Positions 35,245 to 44,039 of a DNA stretch of 64,000 bases are shown here, piece after piece; the stretch's first letter is position 1; each line of letters starts with the position of its first letter. Source of the stretch: Roseiarcus sp036513315 (GTDB lineage: Bacteria; Pseudomonadota; Alphaproteobacteria; Rhizobiales; Beijerinckiaceae); assembly GCA_036513315.1 (NCBI GenBank), contig DATBZF010000027.1, positions 1-64,000 on the forward strand, written 5' to 3'. The position numbers and the translations under genes were made by a program. The notes below the pieces were generated by a model that saw only the letters and a list, made by a program, of their open reading frames with translations, was not told where the DNA came from and ran no database searches.

Positions 35245-38196
35245 ATGAAGGTCGTGATCGTCGAATCGCCGTCCAAGGCCAAGACAATCAACAGATATCT
35301 GGGCAAGGATTACGACGTCTACGCCTCGTTCGGCCATGTTCGCGACCTGCCGCCCAAGGACGGCTCGGTCGATCCGGACAATGATTTCGCCATGCTGTGG
35401 GAAGTCGACGGCAAGGCGGCCAAGCGCCTCTCCGACATTGCGGCGGCGGTCAAAGACGCCGACCGCGTGATTCTCGCGACCGACCCGGATCGCGAAGGCG
35501 AAGCGATCTCCTGGCATATCTACGAAATCCTGAAAGCCAAACGAGTCCTGAAGGACAAGCGCGTCGACCGGGTGGTCTTCAACGCGGTGACCAAGGAAGC
35601 CGTCATCGACGCGATGCGTCATCCCCGCGAGATCGACGCCGCTCTCGTCGACGCCTATCTCGCGCGGCGCGCGCTCGACTATCTCGTCGGCTTCAATCTT
35701 TCGCCAGTGCTATGGCGCAAGCTTCCCGGCGCGCGCTCGGCGGGGCGCGTGCAATCGGTGGCGCTGCGCATCGTCTGCGACCGCGAACTCGAAATCGAGA
35801 AATTCGTCAAACGCGAATATTGGTCGATCCTCGCACATCTGAAGACGGCGGCGAATGCGCCCTTCACCGCGCGGCTCGTCGGCGCCGACGGCAAGAAGAT
35901 CAACCGCCTCGATATCGGCTCCGGCAAGGAGGCGGAAGATTTCAAAGTGGCGCTGGAAGCCGCCAAATTCTCGGTAACGGAAGTCGAATCGAAGCCCGCC
36001 AAGCGGCATCCCTACCCGCCCTTCACCACCTCCACCTTGCAGCAGGAAGCTTCGCGCAAACTCGGCCTCGCGCCGGCGCGCACGATGCAGATCGCGCAGC
36101 GTCTGTACGAGGGCGTCGACCTCGGCGAAGGCCTCGCCGGGCTCATTACCTACATGCGCACCGACGGCGTCGACCTCGCCCCCGAGGCGATCGAAGGCGC
36201 GCGCCAGGTGATCGGCAAGGATTTCGGCGCCAAATATGTTCCAGGCGTTCCGCGCAAATACACCGTCAAAGCCAAGAACGCCCAGGAAGCGCATGAGGCG
36301 ATCCGGCCGACCGACCTTTCCCGCCGGCCGCGTGAAGTCGCCCGCCATCTCGAAGGCGATCAGGCCAAGCTTTACGAATTGATCTGGACCCGCACCATCG
36401 CCAGCCAGATGGAGAGCGCTGAGCTCGAACGCACCAGCGTCGACATTCTCGCCGCCGCCGGCGCGCGGCGCCTCGAATTTCGCGCGACCGGACAGGTCGT
36501 GCGTTTCGATGGCTTCCTCGCCCTCTATCAGGAAGGGCGCGACGACGAAGAGGATGAGGAATCGGGCCGCCTGCCCGCGATGAAAGCGGGCGAGGCGCTC
36601 GCCAAGGAGCGTATCGAAGCGTCGCAGCATTTCACCGAGCCTCCGCCGCGCTTCACCGAGGCGACGCTGGTCAAACGCATGGAGGAGCTTGGCATCGGCC
36701 GTCCCTCGACCTATGCCTCGACGCTCGCCGTGTTGCGCGACCGCGACTATGTCAGGCTCGAGAAGAAACGACTGTTCCCGGAAGACAAGGGACGGCTCGT
36801 CACCGCCTTCCTCGAATCCTTTTTCACCAGATATGTCGGCTATGATTTCACCGCCGATCTCGAAGAGAAACTCGACAAGGTCTCCAACAGTGAAATCGAC
36901 TGGAAGGATTTGCTGCGCGACTTCTGGCGCGACTTCTCCGCCGCGATCGGCGGCACCAAGGAACTGCGCACGACCCAGGTGCTCGACAGCCTTAATGAAT
37001 TGCTTGGGCCCCATATTTTCCCGGCCCGCGAGGACGGCGCCGACGCGCGTCTCTGCCCCCTGTGCAACAAGGGGCAATTATCGCTCAAGCTCGGCAAGTT
37101 CGGCGCCTTCATCGGCTGCTCGAACTATCCCGAATGCAAATTCACCCGCGTCCTCTCGCCGACCGGACAGGACCAGGCCAAAGGCGTAGAAGGCGAACGA
37201 CCCGGCGTTCGCGTGCTCGGCCAGGATCCCGCGACGGGCGAGGAAATCACGTTGCGCAGCGGGCGCTTTGGCGATTACGTACAGCAGGGCGAAGGCGAAA
37301 AACCCAAACGGTGTTCGCTGCCAAAGGGATTGACGCCGTCGGATGTAACGCTTGAAAAAGCCTTGGCTTTGTTGTCGTTGCCGCGCGAAGTGGCGCGCCA
37401 TCCCACCAGCGGCGAGCCGATCCTCGCCGGTATCGGCCGCTACGGCGCCTATGTCCAGCACGCCAAGACCTACGCCAATCTCGGCAAGGATGAAGACGTT
37501 CTTGAGATCGGCGGCAATCGCGCCATCGATCTCATCGTCGCCAAGGAAAGCGGCGCGGGCGGGCGGCGCTTCGGCGCCGGCTCCGGCCGCGCGCTCGGCG
37601 ATCATCCGACACTGGGCGGCGCCGTCAGCGTGAAAGAGGGACGCTTCGGCGCCTATGTCAATCACGGCAAGATCAATGCGACCCTGCCCAAGGGAACGAA
37701 CATTGAGGCGCTGACGCTCGATGACGCAGTCGCCGCGCTGGCCGCCAAAGCCGCCGGCGGCGGGGTCGGCGGCGGCCGTCTGCTTGGCGAACATCCCAAG
37801 GGCGGGCCCGTATCGGTGCGGCCGGGACGGTTCGGCGCCTATGTCAATTGGGGCAAGGTCAACGCGACCATCCCGAAATCGGTCTCGCCGGACGATATTT
37901 CGCTGGGCGAAGCGATCGACCTGATCGAGGAGCGCGAAGGCCGGCCTTCCGGCGCCCGCGGCAAGCCGGCCCGCAAGGCGCCGGCCAAGGCGGCCGCGGC
38001 GAAGAAGGCCGCCAGCAACAGCAAGCCGCCGTTCAAGCCGGACGCCAAGCCCAAATCCGACGCCAAGCCCAAGTCCGACGCGAAGCCCAAGTCCGACGCA
38101 AAGCCCAAGTCGAGCATTGGCGCGGCGAAGCCGGCCCCTAAGGCGAAAGCAAAACCGGTCAAAAAGCCGTCCGCGAAAGCGAGACGAAAAGCCTGA
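35245..38196 (+). CDS. topA: DNA topoisomerase I
   Basis: A 983-residue type IA enzyme that relaxes negative supercoils. The Toprim domain starts KVVIVESPSKAKTINRYLG and has ATDPDREGEAISWH. The active-site Tyr303 lies in LITYMRTDGV. A four-Cys zinc finger (CPLCNKG ... GCSNYPECKF, about 612-634) and several YGAYV/FGAYVN C-terminal modules follow. The last ~75 residues are a Lys/Ala/Pro tail with four KPKSDA-type repeats. Such basic tails are known to aid processivity. It is divergent from pyrB. Confidence 0.97.
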   Translation: MKVVIVESPSKAKTINRYLGKDYDVYASFGHVRDLPPKDGSVDPDNDFAMLWEVDGKAAKRLSDIAAAVKDADRVILATDPDREGEAISWHIYEILKAKRVLKDKRVDRVVFNAVTKEAVIDAMRHPREIDAALVDAYLARRALDYLVGFNLSPVLWRKLPGARSAGRVQSVALRIVCDRELEIEKFVKREYWSILAHLKTAANAPFTARLVGADGKKINRLDIGSGKEAEDFKVALEAAKFSVTEVESKPAKRHPYPPFTTSTLQQEASRKLGLAPARTMQIAQRLYEGVDLGEGLAGLITYMRTDGVDLAPEAIEGARQVIGKDFGAKYVPGVPRKYTVKAKNAQEAHEAIRPTDLSRRPREVARHLEGDQAKLYELIWTRTIASQMESAELERTSVDILAAAGARRLEFRATGQVVRFDGFLALYQEGRDDEEDEESGRLPAMKAGEALAKERIEASQHFTEPPPRFTEATLVKRMEELGIGRPSTYASTLAVLRDRDYVRLEKKRLFPEDKGRLVTAFLESFFTRYVGYDFTADLEEKLDKVSNSEIDWKDLLRDFWRDFSAAIGGTKELRTTQVLDSLNELLGPHIFPAREDGADARLCPLCNKGQLSLKLGKFGAFIGCSNYPECKFTRVLSPTGQDQAKGVEGERPGVRVLGQDPATGEEITLRSGRFGDYVQQGEGEKPKRCSLPKGLTPSDVTLEKALALLSLPREVARHPTSGEPILAGIGRYGAYVQHAKTYANLGKDEDVLEIGGNRAIDLIVAKESGAGGRRFGAGSGRALGDHPTLGGAVSVKEGRFGAYVNHGKINATLPKGTNIEALTLDDAVAALAAKAAGGGVGGGRLLGEHPKGGPVSVRPGRFGAYVNWGKVNATIPKSVSPDDISLGEAIDLIEEREGRPSGARGKPARKAPAKAAAAKKAASNSKPPFKPDAKPKSDAKPKSDAKPKSDAKPKSSIGAAKPAPKAKAKPVKKPSAKARRKA
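38041..38112 (+). repeat. Four 18-base tandem repeats in the topA tail
   Basis: Four successive 18-base units of the type GACGCCAAGCCCAAGTCC, differing at one to three positions, encode DAKPKS repeats in the basic C-terminal tail of topoisomerase I. Copy number could vary between strains without affecting the enzyme core. Confidence 0.85.
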
Positions 38197-38327
38197 CGGA
38201 ACGGAGCGAGGGCGGCCGGCGTTTCCGGCCAGCTTGAATGTGACGGCGGCTTGGTGCAATTCTGGGCTGCCGAGCGACGTCAAGGGCGCATAATTCCTGC
38301 AGGCGCCCTGGTGGAGGGAGTCGCGTT

Positions 38328-38993
38328 ATGCCGGGAACCGCAAGACCGGAACTTGTGGCCAAGCGCGCCTCCGCATCGGCCTATAGCCGTTGGGCGCCCA
38401 TCTACGATCTGATTTTTGACCTGCCCTTCCATCCCGGCCGGTCGGCCGCCGCCGCGGCGGCGGCTGAAGCGGCGGGCCCCGATGGCGAAGTGCTGGTCGT
38501 CGGCGTCGGCACCGGCCTCGAACTCGGCCTGTTGCCCAAAAACCTGCGCGTTACCGGCATTGATCTCAGCGCGCCAATGTTGAAGCTGGCGCGCGAACGC
38601 GTCGCAAAAAACGCGCTCAGGCAGGTCAAAGCGCTCCATATCATGGATGCGGGCGCGCTCGAATTTCCCGATGCGCGGTTTGACGTGGCGCTGGCGCCGT
38701 ATGTGATGAGCGTCGTCCCTTCGCCCGCCAGGGTTCTCGACGAAATGTGGCGCGTTCTGCGTCCGGGCGGCCAGATGGTGCTGATGAACCATTTTTCCGC
38801 CGAGGGCGGCCTACGGGCGCGCGCCGAAGCGGCGATGGAGCAATCGGCGGCGTGGCTCGGCTGGCATCCGCAATTTCCTTACGCCGCCGTCGGCGACTGG
38901 CTCGCCAGCCGCAAGGACGCCGAACTCGTCGAAAAGCGTCAGATCGCGCCGTTCCGGCTGTTTACGCTGCTCAAGGTGAGAAAATGGATTTGA
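38328..38993 (+). CDS. Class I SAM methyltransferase, PmtA-like
   Basis: A 221-residue methyltransferase resembling the Rhodobacter-type phosphatidylethanolamine N-methyltransferase that makes phosphatidylcholine. The N-terminal AYSRWAPIYDLIFDLPFHPG block is characteristic. The SAM motif is VVGVGTGLELGLLP, followed by GIDLSAPMLKLARERV, APYVMSVVPSPARVLDEM and VLRPGGQMVLMNHF. It is soluble or peripheral with no membrane helix. An ubiquinone-type methyltransferase is less likely. It lies 130 bases after topA and is not clearly in an operon. Confidence 0.72.
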   Translation: MPGTARPELVAKRASASAYSRWAPIYDLIFDLPFHPGRSAAAAAAAEAAGPDGEVLVVGVGTGLELGLLPKNLRVTGIDLSAPMLKLARERVAKNALRQVKALHIMDAGALEFPDARFDVALAPYVMSVVPSPARVLDEMWRVLRPGGQMVLMNHFSAEGGLRARAEAAMEQSAAWLGWHPQFPYAAVGDWLASRKDAELVEKRQIAPFRLFTLLKVRKWI

Positions 38994-39159
38994 GCGTCTG
39001 AGCGGATGAAAGCGTCGCCTGCCCGGGAGGCCCGTCATATCGTATCCGGACAGGCGGGCTTGCATCTGAAGACCCGCGCCATGATATATGGCGGGGAGGC
39101 GACGCTTTCGTCGTCGATCCCAACTATCAATTTCCAAAGAAGACCAATTGTCTAAAAAA

Positions 39160-41469
39160 ATGAAAACCGCGCGCCCTGTTCGCGCGAAAACGACGCGCGG
39201 ACGAAACCGCGCCGGCGCCCTTCCCTCACGTGACGAACTGCTCGCTTATATCGGCGGCGAGGCCACGCCCGACGGGCGCAAACCGCCAGTGCGCATCACA
39301 AAACGGGAGATCGCACGCGCCTTCGGCGTCCCCGGCGCCGAGAAAACCGACCTGAAACTGCTGATCAAAGACCTTGAGACCGACGGCGCCATCAGGCGCG
39401 GCCGCAAGACTTTGCAGCGACAGGGCCGGCTGCCTGCCCTCACGCTGGCCGATATCTTCGAACGCGACCGTGACGGCGAATTGATCGCCAAGCCGGTCGA
39501 GTGGAGCGAAGACGGCGAGGCGCCGCGCATCCTGGTGCGGCGCTCTCGCGGCAAACGCGACGGCGGCCTCGCGCCGGGCCTTGGCGCACGCGTGTTGCTG
39601 CGCGTCGAATTCGACGCCGAAGCCGCGCCACGCGACCCCGCCTATAGCGGGCGGGTCGTCAAAATTCTCGACAAGGCCAAGGCGCGCACCCTCGGAATCT
39701 ACCGCGAATTGGAGAGCGGCGGCGGCCGCGCCCTGCCCGTCGAAAAGCGTGGCGCGCCGCGCGAAATCTTCGTGCCGGCGGGCATGTCCGGCGGCGCCGC
39801 CGAGGGCGATCTCGTCGCATTGGAGACGCTCCGCGAGGGCCGCTTCGGCCTGCCGACCGCGCGCGTCGTCGAGCGTCTCGGCGCGATCAAATCTGAGCGC
39901 GCGATCAGCCTGATCGCGATTACGACGCATGGCATTCCCGATGTTTTCTCGCCCGCGGCGCTGCACGAGGCGGCAAGCGCGCGGCCAGCCAGCATGGATC
40001 ATCGCGAGGACTGGCGCGACCTGCCGCTCGTCACCATCGATCCTCCCGACGCCAAGGACCATGACGACGCGGTCCATGCGGCGCCGGACGGCGACGCCGA
40101 AAATATGGGCGGCTTCATCCTGACGGTCGCGATCGCCGATGTCGCGCATTATGTGCGGCCCGCCTCTACGCTCGACAGGGAGGCGCTCGAGCGCGGCAAT
40201 TCAGTCTATTTCCCCGACCGCGTGGTACCGATGCTGCCCGAGCGCATCTCTAACGATTTGTGCTCGCTCCGCCCGGATGAAGACCGGCCGGCGCTCGCCG
40301 TGCGCATGGCGATCGGCAAGGACGGCCGCAAGCGCAAACATACGTTCCACCGCATCATGATGCGCTCGCACGCCAAGCTCAGCTACGAGCAGGCGCAGCG
40401 CGCGATCGACGGAGCCCCGGATGCGACGACGGCGCCGCTGTTGGAGACCACGCTGAAGCCTCTTTACGCCGCCTATGCGGCGATGAAGATCGAGCGCGCG
40501 CAACGCAGCCCGCTCGATCTCGACCTGCCCGAGCGCAAGCTTGTGCTCAATGCCGACGGGTCGCTCAAAGGCGTGCGCTGGCCCGAGCGGCTCGACGCGC
40601 ATCGCTTGATCGAGGAATTCATGATCCTCGCCAATGTCGCGGCGGCCGAATCCTTGGAGGCGGCGAAGGCCCATCTGATCTATCGCGCCCATGACGCGCC
40701 GAGCGTCGAAAAGCTGAATGACCTCAGCGAATTTCTCGCCACTATCGGCGTCAAATTCGCCAAGGGCGAGCGCGTGCGCCCGGCGCATTTCAATGGCATT
40801 CTCGGGCGCGTGAAGGGCGATGCTTCCGAGGCTTTGGTGAATGAAGTGGTGCTGCGCTCGCAGGCGCAGGCCGAATACACCAACGAGAACTACGGCCATT
40901 TCGGCTTGAACCTGCGGCGCTACGCGCATTTCACTTCGCCCATTCGCCGCTACGCCGACCTCATCGTCCATCGCGCGCTGATCCGCGCCTTGAACCTCGG
41001 GCCCGGCGGCCAGCCGGATATGAGCGTCAAGGATCTCGCCGATATCGCCCAGCGCATTTCCGGCGCGGAACGACGCGCCATGGCGGCCGAACGCGAGACC
41101 GCCGACCGCTTGATCGCCACGCATATGAGCGACAAGATCGGCGCGAGTTTCGAAGCGCGGATCGGCGGCGTCACCCGCGTCGGCCTGTTCGTTCGCCTCG
41201 CGCTGACAGGCGCCGACGGCTTCATCCCCGCCGCGACGCTCGGCGCCGATTATTTCCGCTTCGATGAAGCCTCGCGCGCGTTGGTCGGCTCTCGCACCGG
41301 CGAGACCTTTCGCCTTGGCGACAAGGTCGAGGTGAAGCTCGTCGAGGCGGCGCCTTTCGCCGGGGCTTTGCGCTTTGAAATGCTTTCGCACGGGGGCGCT
41401 GGAAAAGCCGCGCGCAAAGGCCCCGAGGCCGCCAAGCGAACGCGGGCGAGGAGCGGAGCCAGACGATGA
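39160..41469 (+). CDS. rnr: Ribonuclease R
   Basis: A 769-residue 3'-5' exoribonuclease that degrades structured RNA. An N-terminal helix-turn-helix-like region (ITKREIARAFGVPGAEK) precedes cold-shock domains and the RNB catalytic domain. The metal-binding motif is TIDPPDAKDHDDAVH; YFPDRVVPMLPERISNDLCS and HFTSPIRRYADLIVHR are diagnostic. An S1 domain (GASFEARIGGVTRVGLFV) and a basic tail end the protein. The start is uncertain between the ATG at 39160 and a TTG at 39148, which lies nearer an AAAGAAG sequence. Its stop overlaps the next gene by four bases. Confidence 0.95.
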   Translation: MKTARPVRAKTTRGRNRAGALPSRDELLAYIGGEATPDGRKPPVRITKREIARAFGVPGAEKTDLKLLIKDLETDGAIRRGRKTLQRQGRLPALTLADIFERDRDGELIAKPVEWSEDGEAPRILVRRSRGKRDGGLAPGLGARVLLRVEFDAEAAPRDPAYSGRVVKILDKAKARTLGIYRELESGGGRALPVEKRGAPREIFVPAGMSGGAAEGDLVALETLREGRFGLPTARVVERLGAIKSERAISLIAITTHGIPDVFSPAALHEAASARPASMDHREDWRDLPLVTIDPPDAKDHDDAVHAAPDGDAENMGGFILTVAIADVAHYVRPASTLDREALERGNSVYFPDRVVPMLPERISNDLCSLRPDEDRPALAVRMAIGKDGRKRKHTFHRIMMRSHAKLSYEQAQRAIDGAPDATTAPLLETTLKPLYAAYAAMKIERAQRSPLDLDLPERKLVLNADGSLKGVRWPERLDAHRLIEEFMILANVAAAESLEAAKAHLIYRAHDAPSVEKLNDLSEFLATIGVKFAKGERVRPAHFNGILGRVKGDASEALVNEVVLRSQAQAEYTNENYGHFGLNLRRYAHFTSPIRRYADLIVHRALIRALNLGPGGQPDMSVKDLADIAQRISGAERRAMAAERETADRLIATHMSDKIGASFEARIGGVTRVGLFVRLALTGADGFIPAATLGADYFRFDEASRALVGSRTGETFRLGDKVEVKLVEAAPFAGALRFEMLSHGGAGKAARKGPEAAKRTRARSGARR

Positions 41470-41885
41470 CGCAAATCTCTTATCCCACCGCCAACGATCG
41501 CACGGCGCCCCGCGACCTCGGCAGCGCCGTTCGGCGCGGGTTCATCGGGCGTTGTCCCAATTGCGGCAAGGGACGTCTGTTTCGCGCTTATCTGAAAGTC
41601 GTCGACGCCTGTCCGGTGTGCGGCGAGGACCTGCATCATCAGCGCGCCGACGACGCGCCGCCCTATATTACGATGCTGATCGTCGGCCATATTGTGGTGG
41701 CGGGCGTGCTGGCCGCTGAGGAGGCCTGGCCGCAATCGCCGATGTGGCTTGGCGCGATCGTCTGGATATGGCTGACCTTCATTCTTTCTCTGTTGCTGTT
41801 GCCGCGGGTCAAAGGCGCACTGGTCGGTTATCAATGGGCGCTGCGCATGCATGGGTTCGGTGGCCAAGAGACAGACGCGCCGTGA
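41466..41885 (+). CDS. DUF983 family membrane protein
   Basis: A 139-residue protein with a double Cys motif (RCPNCGKG ... ACPVCGEDL), the conserved HHQRADDAPPY block and two hydrophobic segments (about 70-88 and 95-115). The Cys pairs suggest zinc binding at the cytoplasmic face. Function is unknown for the family. The ATG overlaps the rnr stop (ATGA) and its stop overlaps the NUDIX start, so the three genes are translationally coupled, a hint of a link with RNA turnover. Confidence 0.9.
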   Translation: MTQISYPTANDRTAPRDLGSAVRRGFIGRCPNCGKGRLFRAYLKVVDACPVCGEDLHHQRADDAPPYITMLIVGHIVVAGVLAAEEAWPQSPMWLGAIVWIWLTFILSLLLLPRVKGALVGYQWALRMHGFGGQETDAP

Positions 41886-42631
41886 ACAGCCCGATCCCGC
41901 CCGAACTGACCGAAGCGCTGCAGACCGAGGCGCGGTTGCGCAAATCGCCCAACGTGCGCCCGCGCGACGCGGCGACCCTGATCCTCATTGATCGTTCCGG
42001 CGCGGCGCCGCGCGTGCTGCTGGGCCGACGCCATACCGGGCATAAATTCATGCCGGGCAAGTTCGTTTTTCCCGGAGGGCGCATCGAAGCCTGCGATCGC
42101 CAGATGAGCATCGCCGGCCCGCTCGATGCGATCGTCGAGGAAAAGCTCAATGTGGGCGCCAAGCGCCCCTCGCCCGCTTTCGCCCGCGCGCTGGCGCTGG
42201 CGGCGATCCGCGAGACTTTTGAGGAAACCGGCCTCGCCCTCGGCGTGAAGGATCATGGCCCGCCGGGGGCCGCTCCTGACGGCGCCTGGGCGCGCTTTGC
42301 CGCCACCGGCGTCTTTCCCGCGCTCGACAGCCTTGATTTCATCGCGCGCGCGATCACGCCGCCGCGCCGCCCCAAGCGCTTCGACACCCGGTTTTTTGTC
42401 GCCGACGCGGCGCTGATCGCCCATCGGACGCCTGATGTCGTCCATGCCGAAGCTGAGCTCGTCGAGCTTGTCTGGACGCCGCTCGAAGAAGCGACCAAAC
42501 TTGACATGCCGATCATCACCCGCGTCGTTCTGGCGGAGCTGGCCGCCGCCGCGCAGTCGGGGATGAGCCGTTTTCGCGCGCGCCCTTTCTACCACGAGCG
42601 CCACAAGCGCTGGGTTCGCGAGGAGCTTTAG
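41882..42631 (+). CDS. NUDIX hydrolase with a split Nudix box
   Basis: A 249-residue pyrophosphohydrolase-fold protein. The substrate loop KFVFPGGRIEACD supplies the first half of the Nudix box and IRETFEETGLAL the second, with about 40 residues between them instead of the usual few. Such insertions occur in NUDT19-like members, so it may act on CoA or related compounds; this is inference. It starts with GTG overlapping the DUF983 stop (GTGA) and ends the rnr operon, four bases from the convergent next gene. Confidence 0.85.
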   Translation: MNSPIPPELTEALQTEARLRKSPNVRPRDAATLILIDRSGAAPRVLLGRRHTGHKFMPGKFVFPGGRIEACDRQMSIAGPLDAIVEEKLNVGAKRPSPAFARALALAAIRETFEETGLALGVKDHGPPGAAPDGAWARFAATGVFPALDSLDFIARAITPPRRPKRFDTRFFVADAALIAHRTPDVVHAEAELVELVWTPLEEATKLDMPIITRVVLAELAAAAQSGMSRFRARPFYHERHKRWVREEL

Positions 42632-42634
42632 CGA

Positions 42635-43030
42635 TCAGGCCGCGCGCAAGGGCGGCGCGAGACGGCCCGCCAAAGCGATCAAGGCGAGATGATAGCCCTT
42701 GGCGGTGCGCATCGAGCGTTGGTAGCGCGTCATCACGATATCGAGAAGCTCGATCAGGATTTGCGCGTCGGCGTCGGCGAGATCGTCCAGATCGAGCGGA
42801 CTTTCGTCGAGCGCCTCGACCAGATCCCAGCGCAGAGCATCATATTTGGGCATGTCGCCGATGATCAGCGCCCGCCAGGTGCGCGTATGCAATCGAGCGA
42901 TCTTACGGGCCTCCGGCCCGCGGCCAAGATGGGCTTGATAGGCTTCGACCAGCCGGTCGAAGATGACCGGCTCTGACCATTCAAGAAAGCCGGAGAGACC
43001 AAGGGCTGCGTCGGCATTCATCATTTGAAG
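42635..43030 (-). CDS. Hypothetical alpha-helical protein
   Basis: A 131-residue, mostly helical soluble protein without a recognised family. Notable stretches are LEWSEPVIFDRLVEAYQAHLG, RLHTRTWRALIIGDMP and an acidic loop DESPLDLDDLADADAQ, then IELLDIVMTRYQRS. No signal peptide or Cys. The start is uncertain: the frame is open to a TTG at 43108, but a CtrA-like box covers that point, so I prefer the ATG ending at 43030. Its stop is three bases from the convergent NUDIX stop. Confidence 0.6.
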   Translation of the reverse strand, partial: LQMMNADAALGLSGFLEWSEPVIFDRLVEAYQAHLGRGPEARKIARLHTRTWRALIIGDMPKYDALRWDLVEALDESPLDLDDLADADAQILIELLDIVMTRYQRSMRTAKGYHLALIALAGRLAPPLRAA

Positions 43031-43100
43031 CATCTCACGAGCTATCGCGAACGCTTGACGACTCACGCAACCTGCCAATTTGTAACCTTGCGCGCGAAGG

Positions 43101-43115
43101 TTACTCAAGGGTTAA
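43101..43115. promoter_or_regulatory. CtrA-like box (TTAC-N7-TTAA)
   Basis: TTAC (43101-43104) and TTAA (43112-43115, followed by C) are separated by seven bases, one mismatch from the CtrA consensus. It lies 71 bases upstream of the preferred start of the hypothetical gene. Next to it is an AACCTT ... AAGGTT inverted repeat at about 43084-43102. Confidence 0.35.
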
Positions 43116-43281
43116 CAGTCAGCAGCCGCAAATATTTACTCCCGCCTATTCTATAGGCAGCCGCGCAGACGCGGATCAAATCCGCGCCATTGCCGTTTCG
43201 ATCTCCGCCGAACGCCGGCAGGCACGCCGGCGGCCCGCCACCGGCCCGCGGCCGCCGTTTGCGATCGAGACGTCGATTTTC

Positions 43282-43309
43282 TTGACTTCCTGCTCTCCCT
43301 GACTATGTT
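43282..43309 (+). promoter_or_regulatory. Promoter of rpmG
   Basis: TTGACT (43282-43287) and TATGTT (43304-43309) are spaced by 16 bases, close to the housekeeping sigma consensus. They lie about 97 bases before the L33 start in an otherwise empty stretch (43116-43405). Confidence 0.5.
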
Positions 43310-43405
43310 GCCGCCAAACGCCGCCAGCCGCTTGCCGGATGGCGGCTTCCGATTTTTCAAGACACCCCCCGCGCCTTGGGCGCCGAGTTAGACGGATCAA
43401 AGACC

Positions 43406-43573
43406 ATGGCCAAGGCCGCCTCTATCAAGATCAAACTGCTGTCGAGCGCCGACACCGGCTTCTTTTACGTGACCAAGAAGAACGCCCGCACCAAGACGGA
43501 AAAGTTCACCTTCACCAAATATGACCCGGTCGCGCGCAAGCACGTCGAGTTCAAGGAAACCAAGATCAAGTGA
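43406..43573 (+). CDS. rpmG: Ribosomal protein L33
   Basis: The 55-residue large-subunit protein L33. It starts MAKAASIKIKLLSSADTGFF and continues with YVTKKNARTKTEKFTF and a basic end (FKETKIK), as in the non-zinc alphaproteobacterial form: the Cys pairs of zinc-binding L33 are absent. The ATG at 43406 fits the family length. It has its own promoter and a strong terminator, so it is a single-gene unit. Confidence 0.97.
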   Translation: MAKAASIKIKLLSSADTGFFYVTKKNARTKTEKFTFTKYDPVARKHVEFKETKIK

Positions 43574-43616
43574 TCGCCCAGCGCTTTCTGCGCTTCGACG
43601 ACGGCTTGAACGAATG

Positions 43617-43639
43617 GGCGCTCCCTGGAGCGCCTTTTT
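43617..43639 (+). terminator. Intrinsic terminator of rpmG
   Basis: A 7-bp stem GGCGCTC / GAGCGCC with a CCTG loop (43624-43627) is followed by TTTTT (43635-43639), 44 bases after the rpmG stop. Confidence 0.85.
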
Positions 43640-43688
43640 GCTGTGGGGACCGGCGCCGCGATCTCGCTTCCAAGCGCTTCGTCAAGTC

Positions 43689-43992
43689 TCACAAGAGAGA
43701 GCGGATGAGCGTGACACATTCGCCGACCGGTCGTCCCGCACGGTCGATAACGATGTGTTCGCGGTCCCAGGGCGAAAGTCGCGCCCGATCGTCCTCTCCC
43801 AGTCTGGCAAGATCAGGCCGGGAATTTCGCCCGGCCGCGTTTCGACGCGCCGACGATGTTCTTGCGCATCCGAGCAGACAATTTCGATTTCGACGACCCG
43901 CGCACCCGCGCGCAGCCCCGCATCGCGTCAAGCGTTTCGCGTCAGCATCCATTTGACGGAATCAGCGATGATTGTCAGCCCGAGGCGGCCTG
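43689..43992 (-). pseudogene. Decayed P-loop kinase/AAA-type ATPase, C-terminal remnant
   Basis: The minus strand, read with two repairs, encodes about 100 residues typical of the C-terminal half of a small P-loop kinase (shikimate/chloramphenicol-phosphotransferase-like AAA family). The blocks are LGLTIIADSV, a TGA at 43928-43930 in place of a usual Trp codon, VVEIEIVCSDAQEHRRRVET, IPGLILPDWERTIGRDFRP, then after loss of one base near 43768-43772 WDREHIVIDRAGRPVGECV and the stop. The N-terminal half with the Walker A loop is missing, as the remnant ends near the comEC stop. Truncation, an in-frame stop and a frameshift together make it non-functional. Confidence 0.8.
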
Positions 43993-44039
43993 ACGTTCGT
44001 GCGGACTTCGGATTGACGCCAATGCAACAGAGTTCTTGC

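Noticed and set aside
38197..38260. GGCCGG-CGTTT-CCGGCC hairpin after topA as a terminator
   Set aside because: The stem is only six pairs and no T-tract follows, so support is too weak to list.
43570..43956. 128-codon plus-strand frame after rpmG
   Set aside because: It runs through the rpmG terminator and lies opposite the kinase remnant, which gives the better explanation of coding signal.
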